Shown here one piece after another: positions 33,110 to 46,000 of a stretch of DNA of 64,000 nt. The position numbers and the translations under genes are program-made. Every line of letters starts with the position of its first letter. The stretch's first letter is position 1. Under the pieces are notes generated by a model, which was not told the DNA's origin, searched no databases, and saw only the letters and a program-made list of their open reading frames with translations. Source of the DNA: Rhynchonema sp. JSB1_4 (Eukaryota; Nematoda; Chromadorea; Monhysterida; Xyalidae); NCBI GenBank assembly GCA_030248065.1, contig JASAMV010001302.1, forward strand, positions 1 through 64,000, read 5' to 3'.

Positions 33110-33498
33110 CAGTGGGGCGGGGATCCAGCTTTCGGCCAGGAGGCCAAATCCCAAAAGTCATTTTTATCCAGTGCATGTTTGACTTTTTAAAAATCGTTTT
33201 TATCCGGTGCTTATTTATAATTGAGCGACTTGCTAGATACTACACTAAGTATGGGCAGGCGCGCGTAGCGCGCGAAGCTTTTACACTTTTTGCACGCGCG
33301 ACAGCCAAATTTCAATGATGTGAAGGTATATCTGACGCGCGAAGTGCACAATTTTTGAACCTTTGAAGTGTATTAGAGTGAAAATCCTGCGATTTAGAGG
33401 GTCCTTTTTACTTCTTTCATCCGAAATGGTGGCCCCTTTAGCGGCCACTTTGACCAAAGGGGGCCTAGGCCCCTGTGGCCCACCTGGATCCGCTAGTG
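33110..33498. repeat. hAT-like MITE with GGATCC-containing ends, copy A
   Basis: The left end is CAGTGGGGCGGGGATCCAG. The right end, reverse-complemented, is CACTAGCGGATCCAGGTGG. Flanks TTAGTTCG (33102-33109) and TTAGTTGT (33499-33506) look like an 8-bp target duplication with two changes, typical of hAT elements. The interior contains a CGCGCGTAGCGCGCG-rich segment and AGTCATTTTTATC words shared with the relative at 52110-52487, which lies in opposite orientation. Confidence 0.72.
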
Positions 33499-36400
33499 TT
33501 AGTTGTGTCAGTCTGATTCGGTCATCACTCAAATACACAAACATTGCATTCTAACGCATACCGAAATAGACTGACGCCAATCCGAAGCCTCCTAATTAGA
33601 TGGATCGATGCGCCGCGCTTTTTGCAAAAGTACCAACACACACACCCACACCCATGTCAGTTTAGCTTGGTGGATTTCATCCAAACTTTCAATTATCATT
33701 GGTACCGTAGGTGTGTTGAAATATCACCAATGTTCCTAATATGCCGTCTGCACCCATATGAACACGATTGTTTGCGGCACGGCGATGTGTATTGGCATGC
33801 AGGACCACACCAACATACACGTAAGTGACTGCGCTCGTCCCGCTCTGAACGGAGTTCCACTTCCAGCACTAACTAATTTGGCTTCGTTCATGCCTTGTAC
33901 GATCGATTTTTAGGTGCGGTATGGATCATGAGACATCAAACTGTCCTGTAATTTATTTGTGCTACCCAATAACGGCAGTGGTATGTAAGTACATCTATAG
34001 ACCCAATTTTAGGCCCACCTATGTATGTAGGTATGTACGTGTATGTCCATATGTTCGCCTGAACACCCAAGCGAGTATGCACTTACAACTTTGCCACAGC
34101 TTTGGATAGAGTATAAGGTCACCTTTACGCTGTGTAAGCACATGATAGATACTGTATTGGCCAAATCCAAAGTTGTGTGATCACTTTTCAGTTATCATGG
34201 CCAGTGAAATTATGTCATCGAACAGGGAGCTGCGGCAGACCAAGTATGCAAAATCAGACCATTTTTCTTTCTTCCGCGTCTGGAACCCAAACACTAAGGA
34301 AGTTCTTTTCCATGGCATGCAAGTCAACATGAACCTTAACTGTAATAGTGCCGAGACCTGACACCGTTTCGGTTTGCATTTGGAACAGCAGCCAATCATT
34401 TAACTTTGTCCCCCCGATGAGCACGTGCGTCTGAGTTCATTTTTTACGCGGCTCGACCATTTTGCTACCAGCATGCAATGTATACGACCGGTAGTTGGAC
34501 TAATACGAGGCACTTTCCTCTTTCTCGGCTCACTCGCATAAAGTCGATTTCATTTCGGGTACCATATATTCTGTTAAGATTAAAAGTGCGCTTGTGTCAA
34601 GATTTTCGAGCCTAACAATTTACGGCGCGCTTTGTCAAGTCTAATTCAACCTCACACAATGCACCAATGAAGCTAAAGGTGAACCATTTTGGTCAGACTC
34701 ATAACAGCAGTATGACACGCAGCGCGCCACCAATATAGTGCTCGCGCTGGCGCCGATGTGGTTTTTTCTGAAAAGTGTTCCGCAATTTGTGTTCACGTTT
34801 TTATATGCGTTTTTAGCCCAATCGCTTATCCAGTGGACTACGAGTTTCATAGATTTGTGCGCGTTTCGTTTCCTTTTGATCTGAGATCATAACGCTCATT
34901 CCGCGTGATCACTCAGGTGATCACAGGGTATATATATACACATGCCATAAGATTTGGTCTTGATCTGTTTTTTGGGTGAACAACAGCTTTGAGGCGATTT
35001 CATGTCACACATTTGTGCTTCTGCTGGTATCGCATATCGCATATCACACGCAAGTTTGGCCAGATCCAATAGACTTTTAGAAACAAACAGAACACGGAAC
35101 TGTTTCGTCGCTCATTGACTGTCTGACCAGCAACCGCTTTTTGTATGGCTCCCGCGGATTTACGGTTGCAACTTATACACGCATTTGGTCACGCCTGTTG
35201 TTGTCCGCTAGGTTGTTGGTTCCGGCCGGGTAGCAGCTGGTCTGGTACTTAATGTGTCGGTTACGTTTTCAGTCAAATACGGTTTTTCCTTTATTTCAAC
35301 CCAACAACCTTCCCACCCACTATGACGTTGTTCTCATATAATCCAGACCAGCCAGCCAGCAATTCACAGCAGGGTTGTTCGTCTGCCTGTAAAGATTGTT
35401 GCTGATAGTATACATGCTGGACCGAGCTGGTCGCACGGGGATACAAGCAAGCGGAGCACAAAAACACAAAAGTCCGCCGCGACCAGCAAGCTAGCACGAG
35501 CAATCGACAAACTGAAGAGGGAGAGAAGTCGGAACACATCCTGCTTCTGGACCAGATACCGCCAGAACGTGCAGTCGACATTCTCCATAGTGAATGTTCA
35601 CAGTGAATTTCTCTTAGTTAGCAACAGCTCGATCCCAAATCTGTCGTTAACCCCTTAATTGCTGATCTGTGTGGCGGAACGCTGAACGAAAACTTTGGTT
35701 CCGAGCGATTCACTATACAGAGCTTAGACTGTAGCTATGGACAATCTGTGGAGGGCGCACGCAATTTGCATACAAACACTCATACTGGCACACGTCTGAT
35801 GGGGTGCGGTCAGTTGGCCTTGCTATCTCAGGCAGTAACACAGTGTCCAACTAACCACAGCCGAGCTACCAAACGCGTTCATCTGAGAAATCTTGCGATT
35901 GTTCTTCCGGGCTCGCCAAGCCCCAGCAGTGCATCTGTGCACGTATATACAAGTTGTTCCATGTCTACCAAACTGTCCCGCCTCTCGCTAATTCCGTCGC
36001 AAGCTGGTCTCCTCCAGTCCGCAGTCAAAGTGCTGTTTTGCGTGCACATCAGGGTAGACATGTGCACCTCTGTGACATCTTGAGGTTAACATGCGTGCCT
36101 GCTGATGAGTGGGCTGCTGTTCGCCCCCTCCCCTGAAGTATTGCACATTCTTGATGGCTTGTACTTGACTGTTCATTACATTAGGTTGACGAAAGAAAGC
36201 CACAAAGATTCATAGCGCGCGCTGTGATCTTCTTCCTTTTCACTTGCTCATTTTAGACGTCGTTTTAGTTTTAGAATCCATTGTTTTTCTGTTTCTGGAA
36301 TTTATGTTCATCCAAATTGTACAATATTGGAAACTCATTGCGGACAATACCGTATTCCCCATATACAGTATCAGCTGAAGCAGGCAGACACACACGGCCA

Positions 36401-39391
36401 AGGGCTTGGTATATTATTCTTCCTTTGTTGTGCAAGTGTTAGCCAGTAGCACAAAAACAGCTGTCAGTAACACACGTGTCAGGCTGGCACTAACCTCAAC
36501 TGTACAAGGTCGTTTTTAGTTGTCGAAAGTAACAAAAGATCGTTCTAAGCTGCTGCAGCGACGTTTATTGTTCACTCAATCTGTGTGACACTCGTTTCCT
36601 AACATGTTCAGGCTTAATGTAGCCAACCATGTTCACATTGTTTGCCTTCAGATCAATACACCAACGCGGGTGCTCGCTCTCTGTTAGTCGGTCATCGGTG
36701 CCGTTCGGTCCGACTCTGCAAGAGAAAATTGCCCAACTGTTCTTGTATCACGTATCCACTTTAAAATCAACCTTGTATAAATGATGCAAGATGTATAGAT
36801 TACCAGCGGAACATGTGCCGTAAAAGTGTGTTGTTCTCTGATGTCGCCAATGTGCCTGTGTGTGTGTGTGTGTTATACCTTCATTTTTTGCACTGCACCC
36901 GTTCGAACCGGACCGACTACCAAGTTAGAGATCTGCACCACTATTACTGTGTCAGGTGTACATGTGACCAAACTGAAACGAACGACCAAAGCAAGCCTTG
37001 TCCCCCTTTTCACTTCACATGGTGCACCTGATAAGTTCAACAGCTGCGGTTTTTCCGCTCTCGTGACTCCGAACGTTTGTTGTACCCTAATGTCCCACAT
37101 TGGGGTTGTGGCGTTAACTGGTTCAAACCCGCCGCGCCTATTGTCTTTCCGACCAGCGGGTTTCAGGTTTCGCTCAATACCAGGAGTTCTACCCCATACG
37201 GTCGCGTGTCCCCTTTTGTGACTTTATACTTGACTTCACTCGACTTGCCCAGCACTAGAAGGACTAGTTTTTTGCAATTTGTTGCCACACAGCTGGCCGG
37301 CCAGCTGATTCTTTAGTTCCTCTTTTGTTCAACTTCAGGCACCCTGTGTTCATTGTGCCCAATTGGTTCGCCTCTGATTTATTATAATTTAACTATGTAA
37401 ATCAAAATGAGGGTATACCTTCGAGTGTTTTTTTTGTTTTCAACATCAATGAAGGTACCACTTGGTGAGTTTGAGATCCCGCCAATAAATCGTCACTGTG
37501 ATTTTACTGGTGTGTGATAAGCTCTGCCTTTTACTGTTCTCATAACCTATAAACACAAAGCAGTTAAACTCATATGCACAGTACGAGCACAAGTTTTATC
37601 GTCTCTAATCGGCTGGCATATACACCAGTTGCCTTGGTGCACAAGTTATTTGTAAGTACAATCATACGTCATTGCCCACAAACGCGCGCAAGCTTCCCCA
37701 AAAGTTGGTATGCTGCGAATGGATGAATAGATCATCATACCCTGAGCACAATTAGGATTATGGTGGCCGGGGGGCTCTCTGGGTCAATAACAAACAGCCA
37801 GCAGCAGGAAGAGGGTAGCCCCCCGGTCGTGGCTCATCAAATGAAACCAACGCTGTAAATCTATAATTATCTCGTCTCGGAGTGTGCAACGCTGGCTTAG
37901 CAGCAACTGGGAATTACAGTATAGTTGTGCACTTGCGTGTGCCTAACAGAACGTCAAGTCGAGAGTGACCATTTTGCCAGGTCCCGGGGTTGCACACGGT
38001 TTCGATTAGCCCCCAGCTGTTTTTTGCGTTCTCGCAAAGTCTGCTAAACCTCTGCGGCGGCGAAATGAATACGAAATGAAGTGTTGGTTGCATTTCCGAA
38101 AGTTTGACGCAGCCGCATTCGGGCACCTGCTTTTCTTCTATCTGGAAGCCCACTACTTTTAGAAAAAGTAGGCCGCTTGCATGAACGATCTTAAACAGTG
38201 GTGTTCCCGCGGACATTAGTAGCTGATTAGCGGGTACCACGTGTATTGGTGATCATTTCTATTCACCCTTGTATACCCAACATGTAAAGGTATACCACAT
38301 GTGTCTATGCATTCTGTCGTGGTTCTGGCACTAAACTGTCGCGTGGCCTTCCAAGTCGGCTGTCCGAATGGATTGCGAGGTGCACGTGCATGTGTGCCCT
38401 CGCACATTCAATTCAGTGGCAGTGCGTTAATTTCGCGTAGCGTCGTGTGGTTCGCTGAAAAACAAACATCATTACTGTATTACATGTGCTTGCGGAATGC
38501 GCGCGTCTGAACACCAAAGCCCGCTCGCTTCGCCACTGGCTGCTGGGCGGTTGGCGCTTGGGCGTTCCGTGTACCGTTTGTTACTTACTGTAGAGTGGTT
38601 GACGCACATAACACACAAGCCTGACACAACAATCGACTCTCACTCAACTGAGTTGTGTCGACCACATACGTCAACCACATCACAGTTAAGTGGTAAACGA
38701 TGGTTCGCTTCGTTTCCGTTAAGAATGATTGGTGCAGCTCTAGCTAATGTATTGTCCACCTATACCATGTGACTTCTGCATTATGTCCGCAGAGCTGTTT
38801 TTTGCCGACACCCAGCGTCTGTGTGCTCGGGTTAGGTTTCCATGTTCCTCCTGTGTGTGCAGTTCCGTGCATGGGAGGTGCACATATAAGCTTTATCATG
38901 AAAATTATGTTCTTGGGGACTAATTCACAGTATGCCATACTTGAGGGTACGCAGTGCTTGTTATTCACGCCCAGGCAGTTTGGTACCTCAGGTGTGCTCT
39001 GAATAGACGGCACATTACGGCTAATGGTACAGTGGTCAACTCAAGCGGCCAACACTCGGCGTCAACTCAAGTAGGCCTGGGCTCGAGAAATTGAGATGAC
39101 GACAACAGTTGACGACAGTACTATAAGCCTGTGTATCATCTGTGCATGGTTCCATCAGTGTGGCGCACCTATACACACGCTGCGCGTGCTCCCTCCACGT
39201 GCTTGTAATACACAGTCTGTTGTGCCTACTGTATGTGTCCCTGGCTGGTTCACTTTTTTGAGAATACACCCGTTCAGTTCGGTCCATTACTGAAGTGCGT
39301 ATACCTGCACATGGTCAGGAAAAAACGTTCAGACAGACAGAGTTGTGAGTCACCCCTACCGTGGAAATGCCGGCGGAAGTGTACCTGCATA
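33499..39391. other. Long gene-free region
   Basis: About 5.9 kb with no exon I can support. It includes a (TG)n run near 36856-36873 and scattered TATGTATGTAGGTA-type words (for example about 34020). If the acidic gene begins at 29078 this would be intron. Confidence 0.4.
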
Positions 39392-39523
39392 CAGTACCAG
39401 CTGCAATTCTGGGCGATCCTGAGGCGGCGCAGGCTCCGCTGGTTTCTATTCTTAACTGTGCAGGCCAGCCTGCAGGCTGAGACTGCGCCGCCTCAGGATC
39501 GCCTAGAATTGTAGCTGGTACTG
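39392..39523. repeat. Miniature CAGTACC-ended element, copy 1
   Basis: 132 bp bounded by CAGTACCAGCTGCAATTCTG and TAGAATTGTAGCTGGTACTG, flanked by TA on both sides. The inverted repeats continue through GGCGATCCTGAGGCGGCGCAG. The outermost bases match the 2.57-kb Tc1-like element at 25919-28488, so this is likely a miniature relative moved by the same transposase type. Confidence 0.85.
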
Positions 39524-40168
39524 TAAGTCCTGGGAAGTCACCAAGGTACAGTGGTTGATGCGTTACGAATGAATTCAATTCTTTTAGCCTTCATTGTTCT
39601 TCAAATACATGCATATGCATTGGTCATGAATACAGTCATTTGGTGCTCATGCACAATCAGGTGCTGAACGTGTTGGATTCTAACGGAGTGTACCAGTGCA
39701 CCGACATCTGAGTTTATGCGCGAAGACATAAACGATCGGAGCTAATGAACGCTTATTACCTCACCCGCGTGTCATATTATCTCTCATCGCATGCTATGAT
39801 TCACACTGCCGAGTCCGGATGTTGTTTCGAAACACTGTATTTCCAAGTGTACGGCGCTATATAATTATTTTTCTCATGAGAAATAAATTGTGATCCAATG
39901 GTCACAGACAGTGGTAGTTTCATTCATAGTTTCCAAAGTTTTTTATTTTTTCCTTGAATTTTGTTCACGCAGTCTTATGTACTTATCTATAGGTTTGCGG
40001 TCCTCATCACAGTCATCCTCTATCAGCAGATGTTTCACAGCTGTAAAATTTTGACAAACAAAGTACTAGTTCTCGAATCCTAACATCACCGTGATGTTTT
40101 GGACAATATTTGGACCGTCAACAAACTGCAAATCACTTGGTGATGTTTCTATATGATCGATGTTTCAG
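39524..40168. other. Gene-free stretch
   Basis: No supported feature between the miniature element and the candidate exon at 40169. Confidence 0.4.
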
Positions 40169-40338
40169 CATCCGTGCAGAGCACCAGTCCCTCCTCAGCA
40201 TCGTGTGCACCCGATTACCGTCGTCAACTGATCCGACGTCAGGCCAATCAACGACTCATAATTTCACCGATCAGTCCCTCGGCTTCGAATCGACAAACAA
40301 CAATCAAATTCAGAGAGCCAAATGTCGTCGATCTCGTG
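40169..40338 (+). CDS. Candidate exon of the acidic coiled-coil gene
   Basis: Acceptor CGATGTTTCAG, donor GTCAGT. The open frame reads SVQSTSPSSASCAPDYRRQL, a basic stretch, and ends TTIKFREPNVVDLV. It begins with two bases of a split codon and ends in phase 0, matching the phase-0 start of the firm exon at 43082; the intervening intron (40339-43081) would hold the 1.5-kb inverted-repeat element. Reading past the donor turns into a hydrophobic run (VSLALLFVVLFLFL) that is probably intron. It may instead belong to another gene. Confidence 0.4.
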
Positions 40339-41445
40339 GTCAGTTTGGCACTTTTATTTGTTGTTTTATTTCTATTTTTATCTGTTAGTTTTATTTATTT
40401 ATTTCCATTGTGGACCTCTTGTGAGGGAGGGGCCTGTACAGCGGACGGCGCAACATCAAAGTGGTTTCGTGGGTCACCCCATCCGACCACCCCTGAAAAG
40501 GGTAACCAAACAGGAAACACAATTGCTGCAAGTATAGCAGACGCCTACATATTCACTAGAGTTAACGCCAATCGCGTTGTTGGCACGTTAGATCCCTCGT
40601 GGAGCATTTACGTGAGGCATGTGCCAAGCGGTCGCAGGCACAGACTGATGTTCAAATCTCATTATTCATGCGAAGTCGCGCCGGACTCATCACCAGATTG
40701 TTTTAATACCGGCATTTCAGTTTTTTTCATCAGGGAGGGCGCGATAGCGCTCTTCCACGACATATGTAGGTATGTAGCTCAACACGGAGTTATGGTGCCA
40801 AAGTGAGAAAGTGCCACTTCCCATGTGCCTTGTTTCACACGATGCTGGAGGCATACAGGTCCCCACAAACATGTAGACTGTGGCCCACCATGTCTATGCA
40901 AAATTCGGTCAAGATCGACTCAGACCAAACAAGTAGCACGTGAAACCAAACCATGTTCGGGCACGTTGCCCGCGAAAGCTTTTTCAACTTGTTTACAATC
41001 TAATCACCTTGCGTTGCACTCCCGCATTCACAAAATATTGTGCTTTGCTCAGCATGACGCGTAAAGTTCCTAGTAATTGCCTCTGTTGCACGCAAGCAGC
41101 GTTCCTAATGAATGGTTAATGGCAACACTGAGTCTAACATGTCATGAACGTGTGTCGGAACAGGCAGCGTGTGTATTGTGTACCTAGTGCAGGTCGACCT
41201 GTAGTACTATAGGTAATGTTACGCAAAGCTGAACGAAGATTCGTCAATGAGTCGTTCCAAATGTATGTACATACAGTAGGTCTGTGTCCAGTTTTGCTCA
41301 ATGCGGAAGCAAGTTCTAAAGACGTTCATCTGGGTAGTATTAGGCATCCGCACTGAATTATGCCTGGTATTCATTGATACGCGCCTCCATCGTCATCGCG
41401 AATGGTACCTCGGGCGAAATACCAACTGAAAATTCGTTTCATCTT

Positions 41446-42972
41446 AAGGTGGAGTTATATTTGTCCTCATGTGGACAAATGGGTTTGAGGACATTTGTCT
41501 ACACAAGAGGACATTTGGACAGTGTGGGTCGTGTAGACAACCCATACTGTCCAAAAGTGTCCGTTTTGTCCACAAGCGAACCCACATCAAAAATAAAGAA
41601 AGAGAAAAAGCATGATTTTTCTGCAATGACGCCGCGGTTGAAAATAAATAAACAAGTTTCTGCAATACAAAATCAATACAATGAGTCTAAAATTAAAACC
41701 ACAATAAAAGCTAGTAAACTGAAAACGAGATATTTCGAGGCCTGACCCCCCTGCAAGAAACGTCACTACTCATCGACTCTTATCAGTGTTGAGCATATCA
41801 TGCTTCTCTCAGATCCTGATAGAGTTGATGTTGTGCTAATTCTTGCCATGCTAATTGTTCCATGGATATGATATTCTGATGAACACGATTATGTCCAACG
41901 AAAAGGTCGGTTTTCTATTTTTTTTAACTTGCAACCAACACACCACAGGGTTAGGATTATATTATCAGTCTGCCACAGTGTAGTTCCTGGGGGCCCCCGG
42001 GTACGCCTGTTCCCCTTCATGATACGCCTGCCCCCTGTTCCCCCTCCGGATACCTCTGCTCCCACAATTTTGCTTAAAACAGGCCAGTTTAGGCCTAAAA
42101 TAGGCATTTTCAGGCATAAAATGAGTGATGTTCAGGTCAATGTTGTCAAAAATCGCAAAAATACCCTTTTTATTGAGATTTTTTCCAAGAAAGGGGCAGA
42201 AGTCCGGCCCGGTCCGGCCCGACTTGGAGAAAAGTCGGCCCGGCCCGGCCCAGCTTTTTTCGGCCCGACTTTTTCCGGTGATATTTTGAAAATAATTTTT
42301 AGGCGCAAAAATTACAGTTTTTTGTTTTAAAATACCTTAAAATCATGGAAGTCGGTCCTGAACCTAATCTGCTGAATCGCTAGAAATTTTTCCAAATTTG
42401 ACGTAAAAAGCCATGATTTTTTTAATTGAAATTCGATCATGTTGGGCCTTTTCGGACCGACCATAACGGCCCGAATCTTAGGGTCGATGTTAGGCTTAGG
42501 TTTCGGTGATTGGACTTCAGTTCATCGGGCCCCACTTGTAATAAATTAGTTTTTTTCATGCCATTTCACTTGCAGAAGAACCTTCTTGCTGGGTCCCGAT
42601 CCCGACTCAAGCCCACAGTGTTGGGGGCGGTGCGCTTTCATTTGTTTCTCCATTTTTGCGACTTGTGCATGAATCAAGACTTGTTTTGGGCTCAGGAACT
42701 TCCAACAAGTTGATATAAACGTATAAAGTTGTGTGAAAAGTCAGCAATCGCCATCTTCCGAAGTTGTCCACAAGCCAAAAGTTCAAATTTTTGAACTCCG
42801 GTCATGAGGACACTTTTGGACACTGCGTGTGGACAAATGTCCGCCTGAGATTGTCCTCATGGTGAGTTATACTTGTCCTCATCCAAGTATAACTCATCAA
42901 GAGGACAGTTTGTCCAAAACTGTCTACAAGCGTGTCCACAAGACCCAGTATGGACAAGTATAACTCCACCTT
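41446..42972. mobile_element. Non-autonomous element with AAGGTGGAGTTATA inverted ends
   Basis: The left end is AAGGTGGAGTTATATTTGTC; the right end, reverse-complemented, is AAGGTGGAGTTATACTTGTC. Both ends carry subterminal repeats of GGACAAATG/CATTTGTCC and TATACTTGTCC in several orientations (41470-41580 and 42800-42970). The 1.2-kb centre has CGGCCCGGCCCG-type low complexity (about 42200-42260) and no open reading frame of note. No clear target-site duplication was found. It lies inside the presumed first visible intron of the acidic gene. Confidence 0.75.
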
Positions 42973-43081
42973 CAGTTAGTTAGTATCTAGGTTGCAGCTA
43001 ACAGCTACTATCTAACTACTATCTGACATCATTTTTCACTATCTGACATCTTAAAAAATATCCAACGTTCCCAATTTGCAG

Positions 43082-46000
43082 GTGAGCCCCTCCACGCCAT
43101 CCACGGCCACCGGCACTGACAGCGAGTGCAACAGCAAGAGCATCAGCAGTGACCAACTGCTGCCAAAGTCACCGTTGTGCTACGAACACGACGACGATCA
43201 GGACAGTCTTGATACAGTGCCCGAACTTGACTGGTTGGGTGATGTTTCACTTGTTGAAGATGAACGTGTTACAACAGTTGATCTGCCGAAATCTGCAAAT
43301 GTGGTCTGTACGCACAGAATAGAGTGGTTTACCATAAAGCGGGTAGACCGCAGTTGTCAAAAGTGAACTGGGTGCTTCGTACCGTGATGTTAAAACTCGC
43401 AATCAGTCTAGCCTCGCAAAAGTTATAATTTTGCCCATTCCATCCAGGTCGGTCACCACTGACGAGGCCCATCACACCAACGGTCAGCAGCATCATCAGA
43501 ACCACGCCACCGCCGACGAGGACACCGATTTCGCCTTATACAACACTGTGACATCGTCGAGCAACTCTGACTCGCTGACCGGTGATCTGAGCTCGGACAA
43601 CGCCAGCGACCCGACGACTACGACTGCGTTCTATCTGGATCGCGCGCCTCCGCCTGTGATCATCCGTGCAATAAGTGCCAATCATCAAATAATTGACAAT
43701 AATACAAACAATAATAATCATAACAACAACATTCACTACAACAATATAGTCAGTATGTCATCGGATACCGACGGAATTGTGCTTCAAAATGTCGACGGAA
43801 GTGCGGATTCGAGCAAAACGGCCGATTCGGGGGCTGCAGCCAACGATGCGATGAATGGATACGTGCCTGACGGTAGAAGTGGGTGTTGTGTGTTCATTTG
43901 CGTGCGCCAGACTAGTGCAGGAAATTGTCTTGTTTTCAAAACGCCATAGATAAACGAGTATTTTAAACAAATGTTCAATCTACATATACATATCGTTTCG
44001 ACCTTTTTTTATTCGGTCACAAACCACCTGAAACATAAGCACTAGGTAATTCCTTCATAATAACATCAGTAATGACCTGACGTACAAATACGGCACACAC
44101 ACACGATGTGGTTGGACCTATGCTTCATTGCGGATTTTAGTACCAAGGACAAACGATAGGCTCCAGATTAAACAACACCCTGATTTTTTACCCATGTACA
44201 ATCACCCTCCAGTCGTTTTTGCAGCCAAGATGCACGACAGCGGCATCGGCAGCACCGATTGTGCCCCGGCTGACGAAGACGCCAAGCCAGATGGTGACGG
44301 CGACACTGACGAGCCGCAAGAGGATGCGACACCGAACGGTGATGCAGCTGAAGATGGCGAAACGGGTGAAAACAATGATACGGGTTCGGCTGACGAACAG
44401 GGTGAATCGGCAGAGACTGAAGAGACACCGGCCACTAAGGATGCAGAAGATGACAATGGTGGAGACCCTGCAGAAGGGGAGGAAGCAGACGAAGCAGATG
44501 CGCGGGGAGATGATGCTGAAGAAGATGCGCCTGCTGAAGCAGAAGCATCCGCTGAAAAGCAGACAGATGATGCTGCGGGGGCCGATGGTGCAGAAGCTAA
44601 AGAGTCAGCTGAAGCAGACGGCGCCGACGACGATGCAGAACCGGAATCAACAGAACAACCTGAAGATGAAACAGAAGGTGACGAAGCCGCGACTGAACAA
44701 GAAACCGGTGAAGATGCAGAACAGGCTGAAACGGGTGATGATGAACAGGAAGAAAAGGCTGAAGATGACGCCGCTGAAGGCGAGGCAGCTGAAGAAGATA
44801 CAGCCAAAGAAGAAACAGCTGAAGCGAGTGAAGCAGCCGACGGCGATAATGCTGAAGCAGGATCGGGTGACGCAGCAGAAGAAAAAACAGAAGAAGGAGA
44901 AGAAAGTGCAGAACAGGAAGCAGAGGAAACAATAGAGGAAGCAGAAGCCCCTACGGATGAAGCACCGACAGGAGATAATGAAGAACAAGCAGAAGAAGCT
45001 GCAGCAGGAGAGGAAAGTGCAGAAGCAGATGCAGAAGAAGAAGAAGGACAACACGAGGGCGAGGCAACAGAAGAATCAGCTGAACGTGAAGCTGCTGACG
45101 ATGCCGAAGAGGAAGCGGAAACTTGTGAGCAAGCTGACGAAGGAGCAGATGGTGCCGAAGAAAGAGCCGAGGCAGAAGCTGAAACCAGCGAGCAACCAGA
45201 AGAGACTGAAGAGCAAGCGGCTGAACAAACAGAAGGTGACAGCGAAACAGTTGAAACGGAAGAAACTGCTGCTGAAGAACAGACAGCGGCTGAAGCGGAA
45301 GAAGAAACTGATGATGCTCCTCAGGTGGACGAACAGAATGAACAGGAGAACGAGGAGACCGAAGAAGGAAAACAAGCTGAAGCCGAAGAATCGGGAGAAC
45401 CTGCAACTGAAGAAGTTACTGATGGTGCAGAACCTTCCGCTGAAGCAGAGGAAACTGAAACCGCTGCTGAAGCAGAGAAAGCAGAAGAAGAAGAGGGAGC
45501 ACCTGCTGAAACGGACGAAGCGGAAGCCTCGGCCGAAGATGAAGAAGCTGAAGCCCCCGCTGAAGCAGAGGAAGCAGATGCTGCCGCTGAAAGTGAGGAA
45601 GCTCAAGAGGCGGAAGCTTCCGCTGACACCGAAAATGCAGAAGCTGATGAAACAGAAGATGCAGAAGCGTCCGCTGAAACTGAAGAAGGCGCTGAGGAAC
45701 AGGCAGATGATGGTGAAGCAGAGAAAGATGACGATACCGCAGAGGGCGATGCCGGAGCTGAAGAAGAGGAAACGCCTGCTGCTGCAACAGAAGAGAGTGG
45801 AGAAGCAGCTGAAGGGGGTGAAACCGAACCCGCGGACGCAGTGGAACCAGCTGAAGCAGAAGCAGAAACAGCAGAGGAAGGTGCAGACGAAGATGCTGCA
45901 GCTGACGCCGACGAAACAACAGAAGCTGGGGAAGAGGAGGAAGGTCAAGTGAAAGAAGAACAGGTTGCAGGAACGGAAGCTGAACCACCCGCTGAAACAG

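Noticed and set aside
36826..37221. 131-codon plus-strand ORF
   Set aside because: It runs through a (TG)n microsatellite, starts there, and the product shows no known motif or splice context.
40339..40806. Hydrophobic continuation of the ORF beyond the exon at 40169-40338, suggesting a membrane protein
   Set aside because: The hydrophobic run begins exactly after a usable donor and comes from T-rich DNA (TTTTATTTATTTATTT), typical of intron sequence.
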